Notes: generated from the letters alone by a model not told the origin. A stretch of 64,000 bases of DNA from Gemmatimonadota bacterium (GCA_016712265.1 JADJRJ010000031.1:1116001-1180000), one strand, 5' to 3'; positions 27,295-39,684 are shown, numbered from the stretch's first letter. A program made the numbers and translations.

Positions 27295-28989
27295 GTGGTG
27301 GCCGGCGCCCTGGCGCTGGCGTGCCCTCTGGCCGCGGTCGCGCAGGGCCGGACGCAGGTCCGGTGCGCGGGCCAGGTGATCACCGACGTGGTGGTGCGGA
27401 CCGAGGCACCGTCGTTTGGGGCGTCGATGGACCGCCTTCCCTGGCTGGGCCGCGCAGTGACACATGTCCATCGCACGACCTCGGCCGGGGTGATTCGCGC
27501 CCTCCTGGTCCTCAAGCCTGGCGATCGCTGTACACCACTGCGTCGATCGGAGAGCGAGCGGTTGCTGCTCGCAATGCCGTTCATCGCGGACGCCTCGGTC
27601 ACGGCCTACCCTGACGGGGCGGGCGTGCGAATCGAGGTCATCACGGTCGATGAACCACAGGTGGTGCTCGATGCCGGGATCAAGGGAGTGTCGCCCTTTG
27701 TGTCGCGTTTCACCCTGGGGAGCGCCAACCTTCTCGGGAACGCCGTGTACGCGTCGGGGCAGTGGCGTGATGGAGGCTTCTACCGCGATGTCTTCGCCGG
27801 GCGATACACGAACTACCAGCTCTTTGCCAAGCCGTACCAGCTGGACCTGCGAGGCGGGCGTCGTGAGCTGGGGTACGATTGGTCAGGCCAAGTGGCCTTT
27901 CCGTTCCTTACGGACGTGCAACGCGTGGCATGGCGTCTGTCGACAGGCGGCAGTCAGGAGTACACTCGGTTCTTTCGCGGGGGCGAACGGCCCGCCTCGA
28001 TCCCGGTGCGTCGCGAGTTCATGGAGGGGAGCGTGATCGGGCGGATCGGGCCGTCGGCGCGCATGGGGTTGATCGGGACGCAGTTCTCGGTGGAGGACGT
28101 GGAGCCCGGACAAACACCTGTCGTCATCACCCCCGGGGGGATCGTGGCGGACACGACCACCGCGCTCATGGGCCGATATGCGCCGTTCCGCAGCGTTCGG
28201 TTGAACGCGCTGCTGGGGTTTCGTCGTGTACGGTTTCGTCGCGTGACGGGGTTCGATGCGTTGAATGCCCCGCAGGACCTGCGCACCGGGGTGCAGCTGA
28301 GTTCCACGATTGGCCGCAGCCTGCCGACCTCGCGCGGGGCCTCTCGCGGGGAGTCGTACGTGGGGAGTGAGCTGTACGCGGGGATTGCCGGGGCGCGCAC
28401 GTTCGCGGCGATCGACGCTGATGTGGAGGCGCGTCGCAGTGACACCGGGGAGTGGAACGACCTGGTGACGAACGGCCGTGCGGCGGGGTACCTGCGCCCG
28501 CATCCGCGTCACCTGGTGACGGTGGACCTGAGCTGGTCAGCGGTGCGGGACTCGCGCACGCCGGTCCAACTGACGTTTGCCGACCGGCGTGGTGGGTTGC
28601 GCGGCTACCATCGTTCGTGGCTTGGTGGCGGGAGCCGCGTGATCGCCCGGGCGGAGGAGCGGTGGAGGATCGCCAACATCCGCGGGGCCGCTGCGGTTGG
28701 CGTGGCGGCATTCGTCGACGCCGGGATCATCGAGTCGGACGGGTCGCCGTTAGGCACGTCGAGCGGGTGGCGGCAGTCGGTCGGTCTCTCGCTGATCGCC
28801 GCAGCTCCGGCGCGTTCGCAGCGGATGTACCGCGTGGACTTCGCCCTGCCGACCAACCGCCGCGACGGCGCGCGCTTCGAGCTGCGCCTGACGAGTGAGG
28901 ACCGCACCCAACAGTTCTGGCGACTGCCCAACGACATCCGCTCCGCGCGGGAGCGCGTGCTGCCGCAGTCGGTGTTCCGCTGGCCGTAA
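27295..28989 (+). CDS. Outer-membrane beta-barrel protein with POTRA-like N-terminus
   Basis: A 564-residue protein with a signal peptide (VVAGALALACPLAAVAQG). A short POTRA-like domain runs from about residue 20 to 120, with GVIRALLVLKPGDRC and RLLLAMPFIADASV, the pattern found in Omp85/TamA proteins. A long beta-rich barrel follows (alternating aromatic and polar strands) and ends VLPQSVFRW. Only one POTRA-like unit is visible, fewer than in BamA. It may be an Omp85-like surface protein or a patatin/hemolysin-type export partner; I cannot tell which. GTG 27295 sits nine bases after the coiled-coil gene. It has one CGTTAGGC octamer at 28748. Confidence 0.75.
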   Translation: MVAGALALACPLAAVAQGRTQVRCAGQVITDVVVRTEAPSFGASMDRLPWLGRAVTHVHRTTSAGVIRALLVLKPGDRCTPLRRSESERLLLAMPFIADASVTAYPDGAGVRIEVITVDEPQVVLDAGIKGVSPFVSRFTLGSANLLGNAVYASGQWRDGGFYRDVFAGRYTNYQLFAKPYQLDLRGGRRELGYDWSGQVAFPFLTDVQRVAWRLSTGGSQEYTRFFRGGERPASIPVRREFMEGSVIGRIGPSARMGLIGTQFSVEDVEPGQTPVVITPGGIVADTTTALMGRYAPFRSVRLNALLGFRRVRFRRVTGFDALNAPQDLRTGVQLSSTIGRSLPTSRGASRGESYVGSELYAGIAGARTFAAIDADVEARRSDTGEWNDLVTNGRAAGYLRPHPRHLVTVDLSWSAVRDSRTPVQLTFADRRGGLRGYHRSWLGGGSRVIARAEERWRIANIRGAAAVGVAAFVDAGIIESDGSPLGTSSGWRQSVGLSLIAAAPARSQRMYRVDFALPTNRRDGARFELRLTSEDRTQQFWRLPNDIRSARERVLPQSVFRWP

Positions 28990-29041
28990 GTCGTCCCGGT
29001 CGCGGGGGCCGGATGCCCCCGCCACGGACCGCGCGGACCCG

Positions 29042-30547
29042 TTACGCCTTGGCCTGGCCCCCCGCCTTGTCCGCCATCATCCGGCGAATGGGCACGATGA
29101 GCAGGGCCAGGACGGCAGCTGCCAGGAAGAGGGCGAACGCGGTGCGCCGGAAGAGGTCGGGCATGGCGTTCAGCTGGTTGGGGTCCACGTCGCCCCCGAC
29201 GATGCCGGCGAACAAGTTGCCTAACGCGATCGACGTGAACCAGACCCCCATCATCTGGCCGACGAACCGCTTGGGGGCCAGGAGGATCATGCTGCTCAAC
29301 CCCACGGGCGAGAGGCACAACTCCCCGATCGACTGGAGGAAGTAACTCGCGGTCAGCCACCACACCGAGACCTTGAGGGTCCCGCCGCTGGCGGCGACCC
29401 GGTCGGCCGCGTTCACCATGAGCCAGAAGCCGAGTCCGGCGCCGATGAGGGCCACCGCGAACTTCGTGGGGCTCGAGGGGTTCCGTCCCTTCGCCCCCAG
29501 GCGTTCCCACACGATCGCAAGGACCGGAGCGAACAGGATGACAAACAGCGAATTCAGCGATTGCAGCCAGGAGACGGGCATGTCCCAGCCAAACAGGGAA
29601 CGGTCGGTGAAGTCGGCGGCGAACAGGTTGAGCGACGTGGGCGCTTGCTCGAAGGCGCCCCAGAAGAACATGGAGAAGACAAACAGCACCATGATCACCG
29701 CGACACGCTTCTTCTCATCGGTCGTGAGTCCGGCGAAAAGGAACATGTAGGCGAAGTAGAGCGCCGACATCGTGAGCATGATCGTGCTCATCTGCCCCGC
29801 GATCACCACCGGGTCCGGCCGGAAGACGCCGAACATGGCCAGGATTACCACGAGGAAGGCCAGCGCAAACACCGCGAGGGAGATGGTGCGCGCCCGCGCC
29901 TGCTCGGCCGGTGTGCCCGAAGGATGCAGGCCATTGTCCCCAAGGCGGGGGCGCGCTTGCGCCCGGAACACGAAGAGACCGACCAACATCCCCAGGCCGG
30001 CCGTGCCAAAGCCCCAGTGCCAGCCGATCTTCTCGCCGAGGAACCCGGTGATCAGTGGCGCGATGAACGCACCGGTGTTGATCCCCATGTAGAAGATGGA
30101 GAATCCCGCATCCTGCCGGGCCCCACCTTCCGGGTACAGGCCGCCGACCAGCGCCGAGACGTTCCCCTTGAGCAGCCCGGTCCCCAGCACGATCAAGACG
30201 AGCCCGAGGAAGAATGCGGCCTGCTCGAACGCGGCGGAGAGTCCAATGGCGAGGTGGCCGAGCGCAATCAGCACGCCACCGACAAAGACGGCGCGCTGCA
30301 AGCCAAGCCAGCGATCCGCGACCCACCCGCCGGGAAGCGAGGCGAGGTACACGGACGCCGCGTAGATCCCGTAAATCGCCGAGGCCTCCGCGCGGTCAAA
30401 GCCGAACCCTCCGCTGGCGAGCGGGGCCGCCATGTACAACACCAACAACCCGCGAATGCCGTAATACGAGAACCGTTCCCACATCTCTGTCATGAAGAGT
30501 GTGGACAGTCCGCCGGGGTGGCCGAAGAAGGTCCGGGGTGAGGTCAC
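29042..30547 (-). CDS. POT-family (PTR2) proton-coupled peptide transporter
   Basis: An inner-membrane major-facilitator transporter for di- and tripeptides, 501 residues, about 12-14 membrane helices. The N-terminal ExxERFSYYG motif (EMWERFSYYGIRG) couples protons. GTGLLKGNVSALVG and FSIFYMGINTGAF match the PTR2 signatures. The helix-10 region QSIGELCLSPVGLS is also typical. GTG 30547 starts the frame. It lies 70 bases downstream of oppF on the same strand, so it may share peptide-uptake regulation with the opp genes. Confidence 0.92.
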   Translation of the reverse strand: MTSPRTFFGHPGGLSTLFMTEMWERFSYYGIRGLLVLYMAAPLASGGFGFDRAEASAIYGIYAASVYLASLPGGWVADRWLGLQRAVFVGGVLIALGHLAIGLSAAFEQAAFFLGLVLIVLGTGLLKGNVSALVGGLYPEGGARQDAGFSIFYMGINTGAFIAPLITGFLGEKIGWHWGFGTAGLGMLVGLFVFRAQARPRLGDNGLHPSGTPAEQARARTISLAVFALAFLVVILAMFGVFRPDPVVIAGQMSTIMLTMSALYFAYMFLFAGLTTDEKKRVAVIMVLFVFSMFFWGAFEQAPTSLNLFAADFTDRSLFGWDMPVSWLQSLNSLFVILFAPVLAIVWERLGAKGRNPSSPTKFAVALIGAGLGFWLMVNAADRVAASGGTLKVSVWWLTASYFLQSIGELCLSPVGLSSMILLAPKRFVGQMMGVWFTSIALGNLFAGIVGGDVDPNQLNAMPDLFRRTAFALFLAAAVLALLIVPIRRMMADKAGGQAKA

Positions 30548-30618
30548 GGGGCGTGAAGCGAGGAGGGGAAGGGAGGGAACGCGGCGCTGGGCGCGTCGTG
30601 TTCGTTGCCGCAGTTGGG

Positions 30619-31689
30619 TCAGCTACCAGAGGGATGCAGGGATTCGGAAGGCACGTGGCGCACCGGTTCGTGCGTGGCACCGGCCCGTTGCTGTTCGGGC
30701 CACGGCACCACCGTCGGCGGCTGCTTGAGGCAGGCCGTCCAGTGTGCCGGTGCCTTTTCTTCCAGCGGCGGCACGATGGACGCGCAGGCGGCATCCCGGG
30801 CCGGGTGATGACAGCGCGGATGAAAGACGCACCCAGCCGGCGGGTTGGCCGGTGAGGGTGGGTCGCCGGCGAGGACAATGCGGTTGCGCTTGCGCTCGGG
30901 ATCGGGCACCGGGATCGCCGAGAGCAACGCCTGGGTGTACGGCATCAGCGGCTCACGATACAACGCATCCGCTTGCGCAATTTCCATGAACCGGCCGAGG
31001 TACATCACCCCAACGCGATTGGCCATGTGTTCGACGACGGAGAGGTCGTGCGCAATGAACAGGTAGGCCAGGCCACGCCGCTTCTGTAGGTCCTGCAGCA
31101 GGTTGATCACCTGGGCCTGCACCGAGACGTCGAGCGCCGACACCGGCTCGTCGCAGACGATGAGTCGCGGCTCGACGGCGAGAGCCCGGGCAATGCCAAC
31201 GCGCTGCCGCTGGCCGCCCGAGAACTCGTGCGGGTACCGCGAGGCGTAGGCGGCTTGCAGGCCGACCTCATCGAGGAGCTGCGCCACACGCTGGTCGGCG
31301 GCGGCGCCCTCGGCGATGCGATGAACGAGCAACCCTTCCTTGATGGTCGTCCCGACCGTGAGGCGCGGGTTGAGCGACGAGAACGGATCCTGGAAGATGA
31401 TCTGCAGGTGCCGGCGCATCGCCCGCAGGGCCTTGCCCTTGAGCGCCCGAAAGTCGACCCCGTCGAAGTGGATCGACCCGGCGGTTGGCTCGACCAGGCG
31501 CAGGATCGCGCGGCCCATGGTGGTCTTGCCGCATCCCGACTCCCCGACGATGCCTAACGTCTCCCCGGGATGGATGTCGAACGACACGCCGTCCACCGCC
31601 CGCACGGCTCCTGTCACTCGGCCAAACAATCCGGAGCGGACCGGGAAGTGGACAGCGAGGTTGCGCACACTCAGCAAGGGAGCGGTCAT
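30619..31689 (-). CDS. Oligopeptide/dipeptide ABC transporter ATPase (OppF/DppF type)
   Basis: ATP-binding subunit, 356 residues. It has Walker A GESGCGKTT, Q-loop QDPFSSLNPR, signature FSGGQRQRVG and Walker B LIVCDEPVSALD. The Opp-type C-terminal domain includes a cysteine-rich GCVFHPRCHHP stretch that may hold an iron-sulfur cluster. ATG 31689 overlaps the stop of the partner ATPase (ATGA). A CGTTAGGC octamer (31552) encodes Thr-Leu-Gly just before Walker A. Confidence 0.92.
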   Translation of the reverse strand: MTAPLLSVRNLAVHFPVRSGLFGRVTGAVRAVDGVSFDIHPGETLGIVGESGCGKTTMGRAILRLVEPTAGSIHFDGVDFRALKGKALRAMRRHLQIIFQDPFSSLNPRLTVGTTIKEGLLVHRIAEGAAADQRVAQLLDEVGLQAAYASRYPHEFSGGQRQRVGIARALAVEPRLIVCDEPVSALDVSVQAQVINLLQDLQKRRGLAYLFIAHDLSVVEHMANRVGVMYLGRFMEIAQADALYREPLMPYTQALLSAIPVPDPERKRNRIVLAGDPPSPANPPAGCVFHPRCHHPARDAACASIVPPLEEKAPAHWTACLKQPPTVVPWPEQQRAGATHEPVRHVPSESLHPSGS

Positions 31690-32699
31690 GCCGGGACTCC
31701 AGCCGCCGGGAGCGGCGTGCCGGCCACGTGGCAGCGCGTGGCGTGCGCCACCGTTGGTCCGGCGAGCTCGGGAGCCTCGGTGGCGCAGCGATCGAAGGCG
31801 AGCGCGCATCGGTCCCGGAAGCGGCAGCCGGACGGCCACGCCGTTGGTGACGGCACCGTGCCGGGAATCGTGAGGAGTCGATCACGTCCCTGGCCTACGC
31901 GCGGCATGGCTCGCAACAACCCCTGCGTGTACGGATGCTGCGGGCGCGCGAACAGCTCGCGCACCGCGGCGCGCTCCACCACCTGCCCCCCGTACATGAC
32001 GAGCACGCGGTCCGCGGCTTCGGCGACCACGCCGAGGTCGTGCGTGATGAGGATGATGGCCGTGCCGAAGCGCTGTTGCACCGAGGCCAGCAGCTCGAGG
32101 ATCTGGGCCTGGATGGTGACGTCGAGGGCGGTGGTCGGTTCGTCCGCGATCAGCACGGCGGGGTTCATCACCAGCGCCATCGCGATCAGGACGCGCTGGC
32201 GCATCCCACCGGACATTTCGTGGGGGTACTGCCGCGCCCGCTGGGCGGGATCGGGAATACCAACCAGGGACAACATCTCCACGGCGCGGTCCCACGCGGC
32301 CCGGCGACTCGCGCCGTCATGGATGCGCGCGACCTCGGCCACCTGGTCACCGACCGTGAAGACCGGGTTGAGTGCGGACATCGGCTCCTGGAACACCATG
32401 GCGATGCGGTTGCCACGGAGGCGGCGGACCTCCTCCTCGCTGGCGGTCATCAGGTCGCGCCCCTCGAAGACGATGCGCGAGCCGGCCTCGATGCGTCCCG
32501 GCGGGTCAATCAGGCGGAGCAGCGACAGCGCGGTCACCGACTTTCCGCTCCCCGATTCGCCGACGACGCACAACGTCTCGCCAGGGGAGACGTCGAACGA
32601 CACGCCGTCCACCGCGCGGGCGACGCCGTCGCGCGTGTGGAACCAGGTGCGGAGGTTCTCCACGCTGAGGAGGGCGCGCGCGGAATCAGGGGTGGTCAT
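31686..32699 (-). CDS. Oligopeptide/dipeptide ABC transporter ATPase (OppD/DppD type)
   Basis: The paired ATP-binding subunit, 337 residues. Walker A is GESGSGKSVTAL, then QEPMSALNPVF, signature MSGGMRQRV, Walker B VLIADEPTTALD and the C-terminal GCRFRDRCALAF cysteine motif. ATG 32699 overlaps the oppC-type stop by four bases. The frame extends upstream but that portion overlaps the permease gene. It forms a heterodimer with the following ATPase. Confidence 0.92.
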   Translation of the reverse strand: MTTPDSARALLSVENLRTWFHTRDGVARAVDGVSFDVSPGETLCVVGESGSGKSVTALSLLRLIDPPGRIEAGSRIVFEGRDLMTASEEEVRRLRGNRIAMVFQEPMSALNPVFTVGDQVAEVARIHDGASRRAAWDRAVEMLSLVGIPDPAQRARQYPHEMSGGMRQRVLIAMALVMNPAVLIADEPTTALDVTIQAQILELLASVQQRFGTAIILITHDLGVVAEAADRVLVMYGGQVVERAAVRELFARPQHPYTQGLLRAMPRVGQGRDRLLTIPGTVPSPTAWPSGCRFRDRCALAFDRCATEAPELAGPTVAHATRCHVAGTPLPAAGVPA

Positions 32700-33604
32700 C
32701 GGCGGTGAAGCTGGCGCGGGTTGATCGCGCTCCGCAAGCGGCCGGCGATGGTATTCACCGCCAAAGAGATCGCGATGAGGAAGAGGCCCGGGATCAGGGT
32801 CAGCCACCAGCGGGCGACCGGCGCTTCACGCCCGTCGAAAATGATGCTGCCCCAGCTTGCCTCGGCCCTTGGCACGACGCCGAGGAAGAAGAGCCCCGCC
32901 TCGATGACCACCACCTGTCCGACGGCTATCGTCGTCGCGACGATGACCGGCCCCAGGACGTGCGGGAGGACATGTCGTGCGACCAGCGCAGGCCATGACA
33001 CCCCGAGGGCAACGGCAGCCGCCGTGAACTCGCGACTCCGGATTGCCAGGGCCTCGGTGCGTGCGAGGCGCGCGATCCCGAACCACCCGGTGCACCCGAG
33101 CACGATGATCAAGGCGCCCGGGCTCACGCTGGGCCAGAGGGCGACTACGGTGAGCACGAGCAGCAGTCGTGGGATGGACAGGAATGCGTCGACCGTGCGC
33201 ATCAACGCCCCGTCGATGAGGGGGCGGGACATGGCGGCGACGGTTCCCCAGGCCAGCCCGATCGTTGCCGCCAAGGTTGCCGCCATCACGGCGATGCGGA
33301 GGGAAACTCGGGCGCCGTACAACATCCGGCTGAAGACGTCGCGAGAGCTGGGGTCGGTGCCGAACCAATGCGCACTCGACGGCGGCCGGTCTTTGAGGGC
33401 GACTGCATCCAGGATCTCGCCCGGTCCGTAGGAGGTGATGTATGGGGCCCCGAGGGCCGCGAGCGCCAGCAGGACGAGGAACGCGACCGCGATGCGGCCC
33501 GCGCGATCCGCGAGGATGGCGCGTCCCCACGAGGCGCGCGGCGCCGGCACGCGCGACACGGGGAGGCTGTCGATGGCCAGGGTGCTGGCGGGGGTCTCAG
33601 CCAT
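32696..33604 (-). CDS. Peptide ABC transporter permease (OppC/DppC type)
   Basis: An inner-membrane permease, 302 residues, with an N-terminal cytoplasmic segment, a first helix near residues 35-55 and the OppC-like GTDPSSRDVFSRMLYGARVS stretch. The BPD_transp_1 core has the coupling EAxxx-G loop as RTEALAIRSREFTAAAVALG. It overlaps the upstream permease by eight bases and the downstream ATPase by four, so the four genes form a tight operon. Confidence 0.92.
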   Translation of the reverse strand: MAETPASTLAIDSLPVSRVPAPRASWGRAILADRAGRIAVAFLVLLALAALGAPYITSYGPGEILDAVALKDRPPSSAHWFGTDPSSRDVFSRMLYGARVSLRIAVMAATLAATIGLAWGTVAAMSRPLIDGALMRTVDAFLSIPRLLLVLTVVALWPSVSPGALIIVLGCTGWFGIARLARTEALAIRSREFTAAAVALGVSWPALVARHVLPHVLGPVIVATTIAVGQVVVIEAGLFFLGVVPRAEASWGSIIFDGREAPVARWWLTLIPGLFLIAISLAVNTIAGRLRSAINPRQLHRR

Positions 33605-34568
33605 GCCGGGTGCGCGGATCAGCGCGTTGCATCAGGAGGTCCGCCAGGATGCCACCCAGGACCACCATGCCACTGGCCACCAGGGTCACGCCCAGCACCA
33701 CCGGATAGTCGCGCGCGGCAATGGCCTCGACGGCGAGTTGCCCCATCCCTGGCCAGCTGAACACTGACTCCACCAGCACGGCCCCCCCAACGAGCGCGGG
33801 CAGCGAGAGGCCGAACAAGGTGATGGTCGGGAGCAGCGCGGCGCGGAGGGCATGGCGGCGGACGACGATGGCCGGTGGGACCCCCTTCGCCCGGGCGGTC
33901 CGCACGAAGTCCTCCGGAAGGATGTCGAGCAGGGCCGCCCGCTGGTGCCGGGCCACCAGGGAGAGGATCAACAGCGCGAGTGAAGTCACCGGCAGCACGA
34001 GGTGGTGGCCGATGTCGCGCACGCGCTCGCCCAGGGACATGAAGTCATGCTCCACTGGCGTGGTCATCCCGCTAACCGGGAACGCGCGAAGCTCAAGCCC
34101 GAACAGAAGGAGCAGGGCGTACGCGATCCAGAAGTCGGGGACCGCGCCTAACGCCACGGTGATTCGTTCGGCCCAGCGGTCGCCCGTCGAGCTCACATGC
34201 GCCGCCTGCCAGGCCCCGAGGAGGATTCCCAACCCGAAGCCGACGATGAGGGCGGTCCCCATCACCAGCATGGTGCGCGGCAGGCGTTCGGCGAGCAGGG
34301 TGCGAACCGGGCGCCGCTTGGCGAACGAATCGCCGAGGTCGCCCTTGGCCAGCGCGCCGAGGTAGCGGATGTACTGGACCGGCACGGGGGCATCGAGCCC
34401 GGCTTGCGCGCGACGCAGGGCGCGTTGTTCCGGCGTGAACCGCGGGTCCTCAAGCTGGTCGGCGAATGGCTCTCCCGGTGCGGCGTGCAGGAGGACGAAG
34501 GTGGCGGTGGCGACCACGAACATCGTGGCCAGCCCCATCAAGAGGCGTCGCAGGAGGAAGTGTCCCAC
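33597..34568 (-). CDS. Peptide ABC transporter permease (OppB/DppB type)
   Basis: An inner-membrane permease, 323 residues, beginning FLLRRLLMGLATMFVVATAT. YIRYLGALAKGDLGDSF is characteristic of OppB/DppB, and the EAA-type loop is VRTARAKGVPPAIVVRRHALR. It is first of the four transporter genes and follows the LipM-like gene by 12 bases. No substrate-binding protein is encoded on either side in the window. Confidence 0.92.
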   Translation of the reverse strand: MGHFLLRRLLMGLATMFVVATATFVLLHAAPGEPFADQLEDPRFTPEQRALRRAQAGLDAPVPVQYIRYLGALAKGDLGDSFAKRRPVRTLLAERLPRTMLVMGTALIVGFGLGILLGAWQAAHVSSTGDRWAERITVALGAVPDFWIAYALLLLFGLELRAFPVSGMTTPVEHDFMSLGERVRDIGHHLVLPVTSLALLILSLVARHQRAALLDILPEDFVRTARAKGVPPAIVVRRHALRAALLPTITLFGLSLPALVGGAVLVESVFSWPGMGQLAVEAIAARDYPVVLGVTLVASGMVVLGGILADLLMQRADPRTRHG

Positions 34569-34580
34569 GTTAGCCCCGTC

Positions 34581-35351
34581 CTAGCGTCGCCACGTCCACC
34601 GCGGGTCGCGATAGCGCGCAACCAGCGGGTCCAGAATGTCGGGGGGGACGCATGCGTCAACGTGCACCGGCACTATGACCTCCTGCCAGACCTCGGGCAC
34701 GGCGGCGGCGATCGCCTCCGACCACTCGACCGCGGACAGGTCGCGCCCGAGGAGGGCATGCACGGTGGCAGCTGGGGTGGTCGGCATGGGGATCGTGGCG
34801 AGTTCGCCAAGCCAGCCCTGGTCATCGTGGTTCAGCAGGGAACCGTGCTGAAGGAAGGCGCCCTCTTCGCGAAGCTGCGCAGAAGCCACCAACTTGCGCC
34901 CATCGACCACGAGTTCGTCGCGGGCTGGCAATTCAAAACAGGGCGCGGCGGCCGGGATCGGCATGCGTGACTGGGGAATGGCCGTCGTGGCGCCGATGCC
35001 CAGGAGCGCCAGGCTGCGCGCGAGGAGCGCTGCAATGGCGCGGTAGTCGTCGCGCAGGCCGACGTCCTCCCGCACCGGCGCGGCGACAGCGTACGTGAGT
35101 TCCCGGTGGTGCAGGATGGCGCGTCCCCCGGTCAGCCGACGGACCACGTCGACGCCGCGCGCCTCGCACCGTGCCAGGTCCCAGATCCCCTGCGCGGTCT
35201 GGTGGCGCCCAAGGGAAATGGTCGGTCGCGTCCAGGAATAGACCCGGATCGTCCGCCGGTGCGTTTCGCGAGCCCGCGCCAGGAGCGCCTCGTCAATCGC
35301 CATGTTGATGGCGCCAGGCAGTGGCGGGGTGACAAGGAGGTCCCAGGACAC
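34581..35351 (-). CDS. LipM-type octanoyltransferase / lipoate-protein ligase family protein
   Basis: BPL/LplA/LipB-fold protein, 256 residues, for lipoyl-domain modification. It has the family RRLTGGRAILHH near residue 70. The stretch APCFELPARDEL with VDGRKLVASAQ and FLQHGSLL matches the LipM octanoyltransferases, including the cysteine before the acceptor-lysine loop, better than it does LplA ligases, which lack that cysteine. It would transfer octanoyl from ACP to GcvH or PdhC. It is upstream of oppB by 12 bases but diverges from gcvP, whose GcvH partner is its likely target. The presence of both LipB and a LipM-like enzyme is unusual. Confidence 0.8.
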   Translation of the reverse strand: MSWDLLVTPPLPGAINMAIDEALLARARETHRRTIRVYSWTRPTISLGRHQTAQGIWDLARCEARGVDVVRRLTGGRAILHHRELTYAVAAPVREDVGLRDDYRAIAALLARSLALLGIGATTAIPQSRMPIPAAAPCFELPARDELVVDGRKLVASAQLREEGAFLQHGSLLNHDDQGWLGELATIPMPTTPAATVHALLGRDLSAVEWSEAIAAAVPEVWQEVIVPVHVDACVPPDILDPLVARYRDPRWTWRR

Positions 35352-35489
35352 CGGGGAATCATAGCGCGGTGATCACGTTCCAGACCGGGAGTCCGCATCC
35401 AGGCCAACGTGAGGGCTTCGACACCACGTGCCGCACGCGGTAGCTTTCCCACGATTCGCCACCCGCCGCATTCATCCCACGATCCCGCG

Positions 35490-38339
<2,850 letters not shown>

Positions 38340-38365
38340 GGGCGGCGATGGCCGAAGCGCGCAAA

Positions 38366-38385
38366 GTGGCCGCAAAAACGGCCAC
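38366..38385 (+). terminator. Hairpin after gcvP
   Basis: GTGGCCG and CGGCCAC arms enclose CAAAAA, 26 bases past the gcvP stop. It lacks a T-run. Confidence 0.5.
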
Positions 38386-38390
38386 AGCGA

Positions 38391-38519
38391 GGCACGAGCG
38401 GCACGGGCAGTACGAGCGGCACGGGGGGCACGCGTCCGGCCGTAGGGGAGAAGCACGCTCAGCCTGATGTCGCCGCGCGTGCCGCTCGTGCTCCGCGTAC
38501 TGCTCGTGCTGCTCGTACT
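38391..38519. repeat. Inverted GTGCCG/CTCGTGC repeat block between gcvP and gcvH
   Basis: GAGCGGCACG units at 38391-38433 and their complements (CGTGCCGCTC, CTGCTCGTGC) at 38475-38519 face each other across 41 bases. They could form a long imperfect hairpin between the convergent genes. The right arm ends like the copy at 2810-2853. Confidence 0.55.
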
Positions 38520-38541
38520 TCGTAGTGGCAGTCCGTCCGCG

Positions 38542-38925
38542 CTATCCCCCGATTGTCGCCTTATACGCCGCGGCGTCCATCAGCCCTTCCATGCCGCCGG
38601 TCACCTTCATCTTGATCATCCAGCCGGCCCCGTACGGGTCCCGGTTGACCGAGGAGGGGTCGCCGTCCAGCGCGCTGTTGATCTCGACGACTTCGCCGGA
38701 GACGGGCGAGAACAGCTCCGACACCGCCTTCACCGCCTCGATCGTTCCGAAGGTGTCGTGGGCGTTGAAGGTGGCGCCCACCTTGGGCAGCTCGACGAAG
38801 ACGATGTCACCCAGCTGGTCCTGGGCGTAGTCAGTGATGCCGACAAAGAAGACGTCGGCGGCGTCGGTCGCCTTGAGGTACTCGTGATCGGCGGTGTACT
38901 TGAGGTCGTTCGGGATATTGGCCAC
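38542..38925 (-). CDS. gcvH: Glycine cleavage system H protein
   Basis: Lipoyl carrier protein of the glycine cleavage system, 127 residues. The lipoylated lysine is in GTIEAVKAVSELFSPVSGEV. The start GTG 38925 (VANIPNDLKYTADHEY) gives the normal family length; the open frame adds 25 residues from an earlier codon at 39000. It is convergent with gcvP and downstream of coaE on the minus strand. It is a likely substrate of LipB or the LipM-like enzyme and of LipA. Confidence 0.94.
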   Translation of the reverse strand: MANIPNDLKYTADHEYLKATDAADVFFVGITDYAQDQLGDIVFVELPKVGATFNAHDTFGTIEAVKAVSELFSPVSGEVVEINSALDGDPSSVNRDPYGAGWMIKMKVTGGMEGLMDAAAYKATIGG

Positions 38926-39027
38926 GGGATCGGTCGGGAGAAGGTCGCGCGGGTAGTCTAGGGCCGTGCGGACCGACGGGAAAGAGGAGTCGAGCGCCAA
39001 CTCGCCCCGACCTGACCCGCGAGAGGC

Positions 39028-39684
39028 TCACCCGGCGAGGCCGCGCAGCGTAGGCCACAGCGCGAAGACCTGCTCGCGCAGGGCGTCGAGGGATCCGTTG
39101 TTCTCGATGACCCACGTCGCCCGTCGACGCTTTCCTTCGTTGGGAAGTTGGGTGGCCATCATCGCATCCGCCTCACCGACGGACAGCCCCCGCTTTTCGA
39201 CGATCCGGGCCCGTCTGGTCTCGTCATGGGCTTCGACGAACACCACGGCATCGAACTCGTGATCGAGCTGCTTCTCGAAGAGGAGCGGGATGTCGCACAC
39301 GATCACCGGTGCCCCGGCAGCCTGCGCCCGCGCGACGGCGGCGGCACGCAGCGCCTCGACGTCCGGGTGTACGATGGCTTCCAGTGCGCGCCGTTCCCCC
39401 GGATCCGCGAAGACGATGCGACGGAGGGCGGCGCGGTCCAGAGTGTGGTCGGCGGCGATGACGGACGGACCCCATCGCGCCTGGATGGCCGCCAGTGCGG
39501 AGGTGCCCGGGGCCACCGCGTCCCGGGCCAGCTGGTCCGCGTCGATGATGGTCGCCCCCAACTCCCGGAGCAGGGAGCTCACCGTCGACTTTCCGCTCGC
39601 GATGCTGCCGGTCAACCCAATGACGGGAGCGCGGGGCACGGGTGACGCAGGTTGCGGGGACACGAAGTCGGGGATGGGCGACAC
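39028..39684 (-). CDS. coaE: Dephospho-CoA kinase
   Basis: Last step of CoA synthesis: phosphorylates dephospho-CoA with ATP, 218 residues. It shows the P-loop GLTGSIASGKSTVSSLL near residue 23, the DADQLARD stretch, the VCDIPLLFEK substrate lid and EKRGLSVGEADAMMATQLP. The start is GTG 39684, with an N-terminal proline-rich tail of about 18 residues that may be dispensable. It is upstream of gcvH on the same strand. Confidence 0.94.
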   Translation of the reverse strand: MSPIPDFVSPQPASPVPRAPVIGLTGSIASGKSTVSSLLRELGATIIDADQLARDAVAPGTSALAAIQARWGPSVIAADHTLDRAALRRIVFADPGERRALEAIVHPDVEALRAAAVARAQAAGAPVIVCDIPLLFEKQLDHEFDAVVFVEAHDETRRARIVEKRGLSVGEADAMMATQLPNEGKRRRATWVIENNGSLDALREQVFALWPTLRGLAG

